Below, piece after piece: positions 1 to 5,205 of a stretch of DNA of 5,205 bases. Within the stretch, counting starts at the first letter, position 1; each line of letters starts with the position of its first letter. A program made the position numbers and the translations under genes. The stretch comes from an uncultured Selenomonadales bacterium. Lineage in GTDB: Bacteria; Bacillota; Negativicutes; Selenomonadales; Selenomonadaceae. Location: positions 1 to 5,205 of the forward strand of contig CAMNPA010000118.1 in the NCBI GenBank assembly GCA_946547205.1, given 5' to 3'. A model generated the notes under the pieces. It saw nothing but the letters and a program-made list of their open reading frames with translations, was not told where the DNA came from and ran no database searches.

Positions 1-45
1 CCTCTCACGGCGGGTTCAAGGGTTCGAATCCCTTAGGCGTCACCA
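1..45 (+). tRNA. tRNA-Glu (anticodon CUC), 3' part only
   Basis: The left edge cuts the gene at the last base of the 5' anticodon stem. Bases 2-8 (CTCTCAC) form the anticodon loop, with anticodon CTC at 4-6, which reads GAG (Glu). GGCGG (9-13) is the 3' side of the anticodon stem, and a 4-base variable loop (14-17) is the usual size for tRNA-Glu. The T arm is AAGGG-TTCGAAT-CCCTT (18-34), perfectly paired. AGGCGTC (35-41) is the 3' acceptor strand, A42 the discriminator, and CCA (43-45) is encoded in the DNA. The D arm and 5' acceptor strand lie outside the window, so the acceptor pairing cannot be checked; it predicts GACGCCT at the 5' end. Confidence 0.93.
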
Positions 46-59
46 TAACGAAAACAACA

Positions 60-93
60 GGGCGTTGCGTGCGGCAACGTCCTTTCGCGTTTT
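60..93 (+). terminator. Hairpin between tRNA-Glu and thiM, probable tRNA terminator
   Basis: GGGCGTTGC (60-68) pairs with GCAACGTCC (74-82) through nine base pairs, one of them a G-U, around a 5-base loop. TTTCGCGTTTT (83-93) follows. The U tract is broken by CGCG, so this is weaker than a textbook Rho-independent terminator. It lies 14 bases behind the tRNA and ends just before the thiM ribosome binding site, so it could also act as an attenuator or processing site for transcripts that continue into thiM. Confidence 0.5.
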
Positions 94-107
94 GAAGGGG
101 GATATTT

Positions 108-995
108 ATGAGAGAACAACAAATTCGCGCGGCATTGGCAAAGGCGGTCAACGACGTTCGCGAAAAAAATCCGTTGGCACCGTCGATAACGAACACGGTC
201 ACTCAAGACTTTGTCGCCAACGCACAACTGGCAATCGGCGGCTCTGCGGCAATGCTCTATCTGGCGGACGAGTGTGAATCAATCGCCAAAATCGCACCGG
301 CATTTTACATCAACATGGGAACTGCAATGCCGTTTTACGCGGAGACTTTGCCGAGAACGGTTAAAGCTCTCTTCGCGAATCAAAAGCCTTGGGTGCTCGA
401 TCCGGTCGGCATCGGACTTTCGGACTTGCGCACGCAGATTTTAAGTCAGCTGAAAATTTACAAGCCGTCAATCGTTCGCGGCAATGCCTCTGAAATAATT
501 TCGCTGGCAAAACTTTGGGGACTGATTGACGCGTCGCAAGGCGGACAAGTTCGCGGCGTCGACACGACCGAAAAAGTTTCTGCTGCCAAACCGTCTGCCA
601 TTGCCATTGCGAAATTCACCGGCGGAGCCGTTGCAGTTTCCGGCGAAGAAGATTTGGTAACCGACGGCAACGAATCGATTCAATGCGCGGGCGGCTCGAT
701 TCTCTCAACGAAAATCACGGGCAGCGGCTGTGCACTCGGCGGCATTATGGCGATTTATTTGGCAGTCACGACACCTTTCATTGCGGCAGTGGCGGGCACG
801 ACGATTTTCAATTTGGCGGGCACAAAGGCAGCGGCTCAATCGGATGCTCCTGCGAGTTTCAAAGTTGCGTTCCTTGACAACCTGTACGAATTGACGGGCG
901 AGGAAGTCGCTGATAATTTCCGTGTCGTCGGCTCAATGGAAGAAATTTTCGACTTCGCGTTGCAGTCTCAAGAGCTCAAAAATATTTTGGGGTGA
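108..995 (+). CDS. thiM: Hydroxyethylthiazole kinase ThiM
   Basis: Cytosolic ribokinase-like enzyme that uses ATP to phosphorylate 4-methyl-5-(2-hydroxyethyl)thiazole, the thiazole salvage step of thiamine synthesis. Family motifs are in the expected order over 295 residues: NPLAPSITNTVTQDFVAN near residues 21-38, IGGSAAM (43-49), VLDPVGIG (96-103), RGNASEI (124-130), SGEEDLVTDG (178-187) and TGSGC (204-208). Cys208 of the last motif matches the active-site cysteine in the anion-hole region of the family. At 295 aa it is somewhat longer than typical ThiM (about 260-275 aa); the extra length is mainly a C-terminal tail after about residue 265. The ATG at 108 follows AAGGGGG (95-101) with 6 bases between. 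It is the first gene of a three-gene thiamine operon and overlaps the next reading frame at GTGA. No promoter or TPP riboswitch is visible in the 62-base gap after the tRNA, so transcription may read through from upstream. Confidence 0.95.
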   Translation: MREQQIRAALAKAVNDVREKNPLAPSITNTVTQDFVANAQLAIGGSAAMLYLADECESIAKIAPAFYINMGTAMPFYAETLPRTVKALFANQKPWVLDPVGIGLSDLRTQILSQLKIYKPSIVRGNASEIISLAKLWGLIDASQGGQVRGVDTTEKVSAAKPSAIAIAKFTGGAVAVSGEEDLVTDGNESIQCAGGSILSTKITGSGCALGGIMAIYLAVTTPFIAAVAGTTIFNLAGTKAAAQSDAPASFKVAFLDNLYELTGEEVADNFRVVGSMEEIFDFALQSQELKNILG

Positions 996-996
996 T
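988..996 (+). promoter_or_regulatory. Ribosome binding site that favours the TTG start of the thiamine-binding gene
   Basis: TGGGGTGAT sits over the thiM stop codon and resembles the GGAGGTGAT complement of the 16S rRNA 3' end. It lies 4 bases before the TTG at 1001. The alternative GTG at 992 falls inside this motif and has no good Shine-Dalgarno of its own upstream. This supports initiation at 1001. Confidence 0.5.
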
Positions 997-1000
997 TGAT

Positions 1001-1357
1001 TTGAATACGTTAATTGCCGTGGCGATTGCGCCCGTCGGTGTCGGCTCCGAACTTAGCGGCGACGTTGCAGAGGTCGTCAAAGTCATTCGCGAATCGGGCT
1101 TGCCGAACAAAACTTACTCGATGTTCACGGAGATTGAAGGCGATTGGGATGAAGTTATGGCTGTCGTTAAGCGCGCGACTTTTGTTTTGGCGGAAAAGGG
1201 AATTCGAACGGAAGTCGTCTTGAAAGCGGACATTCGCCCCGGATTTGTCGGCATGATGGACGGGAAATTGACTCGGCTCGCTCAAGCACTCGATGAAGAT
1301 TCGACGCCGCACCTTGTCGCCAAAACAAAGGCAAAACTTTTGGAGGTCGTGCGATGA
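1001..1357 (+). CDS. MTH1187/YqgV-family thiamine-binding protein (DUF77)
   Basis: Small cytosolic protein of the MTH1187/YqgV/YkoF superfamily (ferredoxin-like fold, formerly DUF77), whose studied members bind thiamine or its pyrimidine moiety. Visible hallmarks after the start are the first beta strand with LIAVAIAPVGVGS, an amphipathic helix (LSGDVAEVVKVIRESGL), the strand TYSMFTEIEGDWDEVM with the typical T-x-IEG-D-DEV pattern, and a later strand with KADIRPG. It has 118 aa from the TTG at 1001, or 121 aa from the GTG at 992; family members are usually near 100, so there is a short C-terminal extension (about 20 residues, helical and Lys/Ala-rich). TTG is preferred because the Shine-Dalgarno is well placed for it and the first strand then starts within five residues, as in homologues. 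It lies between thiM and thiE and overlaps thiE by ATGA, which strongly suggests a thiamine-linked role. Whether it buffers, transports or senses the ligand cannot be told from sequence. Confidence 0.85.
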   Translation: MNTLIAVAIAPVGVGSELSGDVAEVVKVIRESGLPNKTYSMFTEIEGDWDEVMAVVKRATFVLAEKGIRTEVVLKADIRPGFVGMMDGKLTRLAQALDEDSTPHLVAKTKAKLLEVVR

Positions 1358-2055
1358 ATATTCGCGAACGTTTGGACATTTCCGCTTACTTGGTTATCGG
1401 GCAAGAGAACACGTCGCGCCCTGTGGAAGAAGTCGTTGCGGCGGCTGTCAGTGAAGGCTTTACCTGCGTACAAATTCGCTCGAAAGTCGCCACTGCCCGT
1501 GAACTGATTGCGACGTTGGAAAAATCTGCGCGGGCGATTCGTGAACTGGGCAAGAGCGATTCGGTTGCGTTGTTGGTCGACGACAGGCTTGATGTTGTGT
1601 TGGCGGCGCGAGAAGTCGGCATAAAAGTTGACGGAATTCACGTCGGACAGAGCGATATTCCCGTTGACGTGTGCCGAAAATTTTTGGGCGAAGATTCAAT
1701 CGTCGGCTTGAGTGCTCGGACGGAAGAGCTTATCGACTACGTTAAAGGCGCGGACGTTTCGCAGATTGATTATTTCGGTGCCGGGCCGCTGCACAAAACT
1801 TTGACGAAGCCCGATTGCGGCAAAACTTCGGACGGACGAATTATCACGCACGACTTTAATGAAATTGCCGAACTCGCTAAAGTCAGTCCGATACCTGTTG
1901 TTGTCGGCGGCGGCGTGAAAGTCGCTGATTTGCCAGCATTAGCCGAAACAAAAGTTCAAGGATTCTTTGTCGTGTCGGCAGTCGCAGGCGCGGACGATCC
2001 AAAGCTTGCGGCTCGTGAACTCGTCGCGGCGTGGAAAAAATTTTCAGCCCGATAA
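1354..2055 (+). CDS. thiE: Thiamine phosphate synthase ThiE
   Basis: Cytosolic TIM-barrel enzyme that condenses hydroxymethylpyrimidine diphosphate with thiazole phosphate to give thiamine phosphate. The 233 residues carry the family signposts in order: AYLV (11-14), CVQIRSK (38-44; usual QLREK, with Q40, R42 and K44 kept), LLVDDRLDVVLAA (73-85; usual NDR), GIHVGQSDIP (94-103), VGLSART (117-123; usual GVSAHT), YFGAGPLHKTLTK (140-152; T149, T151 and K152 match the phosphate-binding PTxTK), VVVGGGV (182-188) and FFVVSAV (204-210). The key polar residues are present, so it is probably active, but several motifs differ from the textbook form. The ATG at 1354 overlaps the preceding stop (ATGA), and TGGAGG (1341-1346) provides the ribosome binding site. 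It is the last gene of the operon: a strong terminator begins 11 bases after the stop. The preceding thiM product supplies one of its two substrates. Confidence 0.93.
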   Translation: MNIRERLDISAYLVIGQENTSRPVEEVVAAAVSEGFTCVQIRSKVATARELIATLEKSARAIRELGKSDSVALLVDDRLDVVLAAREVGIKVDGIHVGQSDIPVDVCRKFLGEDSIVGLSARTEELIDYVKGADVSQIDYFGAGPLHKTLTKPDCGKTSDGRIITHDFNEIAELAKVSPIPVVVGGGVKVADLPALAETKVQGFFVVSAVAGADDPKLAARELVAAWKKFSAR

Positions 2056-2065
2056 ATTTTGGCGT

Positions 2066-2113
2066 AAAAAAATCCGTCGGTCTTGGGATTCAGACTGTCG
2101 GATTTATTTTTTT
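2066..2113 (+). terminator. Strong Rho-independent terminator after thiE, symmetrical (works for both strands)
   Basis: AAATCCG (2070-2076) pairs with CGGATTT (2099-2105). After one T-T mismatch the stem continues as CGGTCT (2078-2083) with AGACTG (2092-2097), one pair being G-U, closing an 8-base loop (2084-2091). Seven A residues (2066-2072) precede the hairpin and seven T residues (2107-2113) follow it, so each strand has a U tract. It ends the thi operon, and its symmetry would also suit a minus-strand gene ending at 2127. Confidence 0.93.
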
Positions 2114-2126
2114 GTAAACTCTTTGC

Positions 2127-2276
2127 TCAATCGTCGCGAGCCATGAGATATTCGGCGGGCTTATTGAAAAGTTCTTCGGCACGTCGTCTGCCCGACGTAT
2201 TAAAGCAATTTTTTTGTGCGGCGTTGACTTTGCAAATTAATTCGGCTAATATCCTGCCATAAATGCTGATAATCAC
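2127..2276 (-). CDS. Possible small hypothetical protein, 49 aa, minus strand (uncertain)
   Basis: No family is recognised. An open frame on the minus strand runs from GTG (2276-2274) to TGA (2129-2127). The N-terminal third is hydrophobic (IISIYGRILAELI), followed by a basic stretch (SGRRR) and a C-terminal segment, AEELFNKPAEYLMARDD, whose amino acids and codons (GCC GAA GAA CTT TTC, CGC GAC GAT) look like those of the neighbouring genes. The stop lies 14 bases before the symmetrical hairpin, which has a U tract in this direction too. Against it: no Shine-Dalgarno precedes the GTG, no other ATG, GTG or TTG start is available in frame, AGG, AGA and ATA codons occur in the first part, and the mutA promoter lies within it on the other strand. 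It may instead be the eroded 3' end of a former gene, or chance. Confidence 0.3.
   Translation of the reverse strand: MIISIYGRILAELICKVNAAQKNCFNTSGRRRAEELFNKPAEYLMARDD
2181..2198. repeat. 6-bp perfect inverted repeat upstream of the mutA promoter
   Basis: ACGTCG (2181-2186) and CGACGT (2193-2198) are exact reverse complements around a 6-base spacer. The repeat lies 25 bases upstream of the -35 hexamer of the mutA promoter. A T7 run (2209-2215) follows only after 10 bases, too far for a normal terminator. It could be a regulator site or a coding coincidence within the candidate minus-strand ORF. Confidence 0.35.
2224..2252 (+). promoter_or_regulatory. Sigma-A/sigma-70-type promoter of the mutAB operon
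   Basis: TTGACT (2224-2229) matches the -35 consensus in five of six bases, and TAATAT (2247-2252) matches the -10 consensus TATAAT in four of six, with the ideal 17-bp spacer. The predicted start of transcription is near A2259, giving a leader of about 87 bases before the mutA ATG. The spacer holds the short palindromes TTTGCAAA (2229-2236) and AATTAATT (2235-2242), possible operator elements but too short to assert. Confidence 0.75.
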
Positions 2277-2293
2277 GAAGATAACTTGAGGAG

Positions 2294-2328
2294 GCGAGAC
2301 AAAACTTTTCGCGAGATATAAAACTTTT
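2294..2328 (+). repeat. Tandem imperfect direct repeat in the mutA leader
   Basis: Two adjacent units share GCGAGA...AAAACTTTT: the first is GCGAGACAAAACTTTTC (2294-2310), the second GCGAGATATAAAACTTTT (2311-2328). The array lies between two Shine-Dalgarno-like tracts, GAGGAGG (2288-2294) with no start codon behind it, and AGGAGG (2331-2336), which serves mutA. It lies in the predicted 5' untranslated region, so any effect would be on mRNA structure, stability or translation, or as a DNA site just after the transcription start. Confidence 0.6.
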
Positions 2329-2345
2329 ACAGGAGGAAAAAATTT

Positions 2346-4493
2346 ATGAGCAATGCAGAACTGGACTTACAATCTCTGATTAAACAGTCCGAAGCGCAAG
2401 AAAATTTTCCCGAAGTATCACTTGACGAGTTCACACCGCCGACTTATGACGCCTGGAAAGAAGCGTGTATCGCTTTACTGAAAGGCGCACCTTTCGAGAA
2501 AAAACTTTTCACCAAAAATTATGAGGGCATCACGTTTGCGCCAATGTATTTTCACAACGACACGGAACCGATTCAACCGAAAACTTATCCAGGCATGGGC
2601 GACTATCTGCGCGGCGTGACGGCGAATGGTTACGTTTGCTCGCCGTGGAAAATCGCTCAAGCCTGCGACGAAACTTTTCCTGCCGACAACAACGAACTGC
2701 TCAAACACGAGATTGACAAGGGCAGCACCGTTTACAACGTCAAAGTTGACTGCGCGACCCGCAAGGCTAAGGACGCCCGCCAATGCGAACACATCGGTAA
2801 ACACGGCTGCTCTTTGACGACTCTCGGCGACGTTGAAACACTGCTCAACGGTCTCAAGCTCGACACTTATCCGCTCTATGTTTATGCCGGCGAAAGTTCA
2901 TTGCCACTGCTCGCGCTGATTGTTGCGGCCGGCAAGAAAAACGGCGGCGACGTTTCAAAACTCAACGGAATCATCGGCGCGAATCCAATCGGCGAATACG
3001 TCGGCAACGGTCGGCTCGGTCAAGATTTGGATAAACTCTTCGACGAAGCGGCAACCGTCGCGAAATGGACAATCAAGAATGCTCCCGCTGTCAAAACGAT
3101 TTTCGTCAAGAGCAACGTCTTTTCAAACGGCGGCGCAAATGACGTGCAGGAAGTCGCTTACACAATCGCAACGGGCGTGGCTTATCTGCGTGCACTGCTC
3201 GAACGCGGCTTGACGATTGACGAAGCGGCGTCTCAAATTATGTTCGGCTTTTCAATGGGCGCGAATTTCTTCATGCAAATTGCCAAGCTCCGTGCAGTTC
3301 GTCCGATTTGGGCGCAGATTGTCAAAGCGTTCGGCGGCAATGAAGAATCTCAAAAAATTCACGTTCACGGACGACCCGCGAAATTTTTTGCAACCGTTTA
3401 TGATCCTTACGTCAACATGCTCCGTGAGACCACTCAACTTTTCAGCGGCGTTGTCGGCGGCGTTGACAGCTTTGAAAATTCCACGTTCGATGAGCCCGTC
3501 CGCAAAGGTGACGAATTCAGCAGACGCATTGCCCGCAACATGCAGATTATCTTGCAAGAAGAATTCGGGCTTTTGCAACCGATTGATCCTGCAGGCGGCT
3601 CGTGGGCAGTCGAAACGCTCACCAAAGAGATTAAAGAAAAAATTTGGGCAGAGTTCCAAGTCATCGAATCAAAAGGCGGTATCGTTGCCGCGCTCAAGGA
3701 CGGTTATCCGCAGGACGAAATTGCCAAAGTTCTTGACGCTCGTTTCAAAGCTGCGGAGACTCGCAAAGATCGTATCGTCGGAAACAACATGTACGCCAAC
3801 ATGACCGAAGAACGCATTGACGCCCGCGCAGAAAGTCAAGCCGAAAATATGAAGGCTCGCAAGTCGGCGATTGAAACTTTCCTCGCGAACGTCGACGCTA
3901 AATCCGCTCTCGCCAATGTCAAAGCTGACGACGTTGACAGCGTGATTAATGCGGCTCAATCGGGCGCGACCATTGCCGAAATTCGCAAGGCTCTCGGCAC
4001 GGCTGATGTTGCTGAAATTAAAACTATTGCGGCTCATCGTTGGAGTGAACGTTTCGAGGCTCTGCGCGAAGTCACGGAGAAATTCAAAGCTCAAACCGGC
4101 GACAACGTTAAAATTTTCCTCGCGAACATGGGACCCATTCCGCAACATAAAGCCCGCGCAGATTTCACTACGGGATTTTTGCAAGTCGGCGCGTTTGACG
4201 TTTTGGGCAACAACGGCTTTAAAACTGTCGACGAGGCGGCACAGGCGGCTAAAGAGTCCGGCGCGGATGCAGTCGTCATTTGCTCAACCGACGCCACTTA
4301 TCCCGAAATTATTCCTGCGCTTGCTCCTAAACTTCATGAAGTTTTGCCCAATGCGACGGTATTTTTGGCGGGCGCGGCTCCTAAAGATTTGAAAGAAACT
4401 TACGACGCGGCGGGCATTGACGAATACATTCACGTCAAAGCGAATTGCTATAAAATTCTTCAAGCTCTTCAGCAGAAAAAGGGGATGGCATAA
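2346..4493 (+). CDS. mutA: Methylmalonyl-CoA mutase small (beta) subunit MutA
   Basis: Non-catalytic partner of the cobalamin-dependent mutase that interconverts succinyl-CoA and (R)-methylmalonyl-CoA. Residues about 30-560 form the mutase TIM-barrel domain and linker, with YLRGVTANGYVCSPWKIAQA (87-106), SNVFSNGGANDVQEVAYTIA (256-275), FGFSMGANFFMQIAKLRA (300-317), ETTQLFSGVVGGVDS (361-375), FSRRIARNMQIILQEEFGLL (391-410) and DPAGGSWAVE (414-423). Residues about 587-715 form the flavodoxin-like B12-binding-type domain, but the DxHxxG motif carrying the cobalt-coordinating histidine is replaced by MGPIPQHKARADF (595-607). This marks the beta subunit, not a single-chain mutase. At 715 aa it is longer than the 638-aa Propionibacterium subunit. 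The ATG follows AGGAGG (2331-2336) with a 9-base spacer and is the first gene after the promoter. The stop overlaps the mutB start by one base (TAATG), consistent with coupled translation of a 1:1 heterodimer. Confidence 0.94.
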   Translation: MSNAELDLQSLIKQSEAQENFPEVSLDEFTPPTYDAWKEACIALLKGAPFEKKLFTKNYEGITFAPMYFHNDTEPIQPKTYPGMGDYLRGVTANGYVCSPWKIAQACDETFPADNNELLKHEIDKGSTVYNVKVDCATRKAKDARQCEHIGKHGCSLTTLGDVETLLNGLKLDTYPLYVYAGESSLPLLALIVAAGKKNGGDVSKLNGIIGANPIGEYVGNGRLGQDLDKLFDEAATVAKWTIKNAPAVKTIFVKSNVFSNGGANDVQEVAYTIATGVAYLRALLERGLTIDEAASQIMFGFSMGANFFMQIAKLRAVRPIWAQIVKAFGGNEESQKIHVHGRPAKFFATVYDPYVNMLRETTQLFSGVVGGVDSFENSTFDEPVRKGDEFSRRIARNMQIILQEEFGLLQPIDPAGGSWAVETLTKEIKEKIWAEFQVIESKGGIVAALKDGYPQDEIAKVLDARFKAAETRKDRIVGNNMYANMTEERIDARAESQAENMKARKSAIETFLANVDAKSALANVKADDVDSVINAAQSGATIAEIRKALGTADVAEIKTIAAHRWSERFEALREVTEKFKAQTGDNVKIFLANMGPIPQHKARADFTTGFLQVGAFDVLGNNGFKTVDEAAQAAKESGADAVVICSTDATYPEIIPALAPKLHEVLPNATVFLAGAAPKDLKETYDAAGIDEYIHVKANCYKILQALQQKKGMA

Positions 4494-5205
4494 TGGCTGA
4501 ATATAAAAATCCTGACTTCACGCAGATTAATCTTAGCGACGCCCCGGCTTCTGACGCGGCAGAGTGGAAGTCCAAATTTGAACAGGCGGCAAAGGAAGAT
4601 TACGACAAGCTGATTTATAAGACGATGGAACATGTTCCCGTTAAGCCGCTGTACACGCACGACGAATATGCGCACATGAATCATTTGGATTTCGTGAGCG
4701 GAATTCCTCCGTTCCTGCGCGGGCCGTATGCGACAATGTACGTCTTCCGTCCGTGGACAGTTCGTCAATACGCGGGCTTTTCGACGGCTGAAGAGTCCAA
4801 CGCATTTTATCGCCGCAACCTTGCCGCCGGTCAAAAAGGTTTGTCAATCGCATTCGACTTGCCGACACATCGCGGTTATGATGCTGACAATCCTCGCGTT
4901 TTCGGCGACGTTGGCAAGGCAGGCGTTTCGGTCTGTTCAATGCTCGACATGAACATTTTGTTCAGCGGCATTCCTCTTGACCAAATGTCCGTGTCAATGA
5001 CGATGAACGGCGCAGTTCTCCCGATATTGGCTTTCTTCATTCAGAGCGGCATTGAGCAGGGCGTTGACAAATCGATTCTCAACGGCACGATTCAAAACGA
5101 CATTCTTAAAGAATTCATGGTGCGCAACACGTACATTTATCCGCCCGAAATGTCAATGCGAATCATCGGCGATATTTTTGAGTACACGACGAAATATATG
5201 CCGAA
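4493..5205 (+). CDS. mutB: Methylmalonyl-CoA mutase large (alpha) catalytic subunit MutB, 5' part only
   Basis: Adenosylcobalamin-dependent catalytic subunit that rearranges succinyl-CoA and (R)-methylmalonyl-CoA in the succinate-propionate route. Only the first 237 codons are present; the frame is open to the right edge. The family is usually about 715-730 residues, so about a third is seen. Highly conserved segments are LDFVSGIPPFLRGPYATMYV (65-84), FRPWTVRQYAGFSTAEESNA (85-104), FYRRNLAAGQKGLSIAFDLP (105-124), THRGYDADNPRVFGDVGKAG (125-144), PLDQMSVSMTMNGAVLPILA (161-180) and GTIQNDILKEFMVRNTYIYP (198-217), the CoA- and substrate-binding face of the barrel. The C-terminal cobalamin domain with DxHxxG is predicted to lie beyond the window. 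The ATG at 4493 shares its A with the mutA stop (TAATG), and AAGGGGA (4479-4485) inside mutA is the ribosome binding site. Confidence 0.96.
   Translation, partial: MAEYKNPDFTQINLSDAPASDAAEWKSKFEQAAKEDYDKLIYKTMEHVPVKPLYTHDEYAHMNHLDFVSGIPPFLRGPYATMYVFRPWTVRQYAGFSTAEESNAFYRRNLAAGQKGLSIAFDLPTHRGYDADNPRVFGDVGKAGVSVCSMLDMNILFSGIPLDQMSVSMTMNGAVLPILAFFIQSGIEQGVDKSILNGTIQNDILKEFMVRNTYIYPPEMSMRIIGDIFEYTTKYMP

Noticed and set aside
2143..2262. 39-codon + strand frame starting at ATG 2143 in the thiE-mutA gap
   Set aside because: No Shine-Dalgarno precedes it, its frame contains the mutA -35 and -10 boxes, and the translation (Ser/Arg/Leu-rich, ending in AATATCCTGCCATAA) shows no recognisable family.
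2259..2345. Cobalamin riboswitch in front of the B12-dependent mutase operon
   Set aside because: The leader is only about 87 bases, far shorter than a B12 riboswitch, and no B12-box-like conserved core is visible.
3669..4184. 171-codon open frame on the minus strand inside mutA
   Set aside because: It is fully antisense to a well-conserved gene, has no ribosome site or family resemblance, and is explained by codon bias of mutA. The other long antisense frames over thiM, thiE and mutA were discarded for the same reason.
2346..4493. Single-chain Sbm-type methylmalonyl-CoA mutase
   Set aside because: The length fits, but the DxHxxG cobalamin motif is missing and a canonical catalytic MutB follows immediately, so this is the small subunit.
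1..5205. CRISPR array, insertion sequence, phage attachment site or recent transfer at the tRNA
   Set aside because: No regularly spaced repeats, no transposase or integrase, no repeat of the tRNA 3' end elsewhere in the window, and codon use looks uniform across the genes.

Overview
The window reads as ordinary bacterial chromosome, densely coded on the + strand, with strong purine-rich Shine-Dalgarno sequences (AAGGGGG, AGGAGG), overlapping start/stop codons inside operons, and roughly balanced GC by eye. Two-subunit methylmalonyl-CoA mutase next to thiamine salvage genes would suit an anaerobic, propionate-forming Firmicute such as a member of the Negativicutes. That placement is an inference from gene content and signal style; no marker gene proves it.

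Layout. Bases 1-45 are the 3' part of a tRNA-Glu(CUC) gene, including its encoded CCA. A hairpin (60-82) in the 62-base gap probably ends the tRNA transcript. Three tightly overlapping genes follow: thiM (hydroxyethylthiazole kinase), a small MTH1187/YqgV-type thiamine-binding protein, and thiE (thiamine phosphate synthase). A strong, apparently bidirectional hairpin terminator (2066-2113) closes this operon. The next 232 bases hold a possible small minus-strand ORF, a 6-bp inverted repeat, a clear sigma-A-type promoter (TTGACT, 17 bp, TAATAT) and a leader with a tandem imperfect repeat. This promoter drives mutA (small, non-cobalamin-binding subunit of methylmalonyl-CoA mutase) and mutB (large catalytic subunit), which overlap by one base. 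mutB runs off the right edge after 237 codons.

How the genes work together. ThiM phosphorylates recycled thiazole alcohol, and ThiE joins the product to hydroxymethylpyrimidine diphosphate to give thiamine phosphate. The small protein between them probably binds thiamine or its pyrimidine part. thiD, which supplies the pyrimidine substrate, is not in the window, and no TPP riboswitch is visible in the short thiM leader. MutA and MutB form the B12-dependent heterodimer that interconverts succinyl-CoA and (R)-methylmalonyl-CoA, a step of the succinate-propionate route.

Nothing here amounts to a clearly new system. The points most worth a second look lie in the thiE-mutA gap: the candidate small minus-strand gene and the repeat in the mutA leader.
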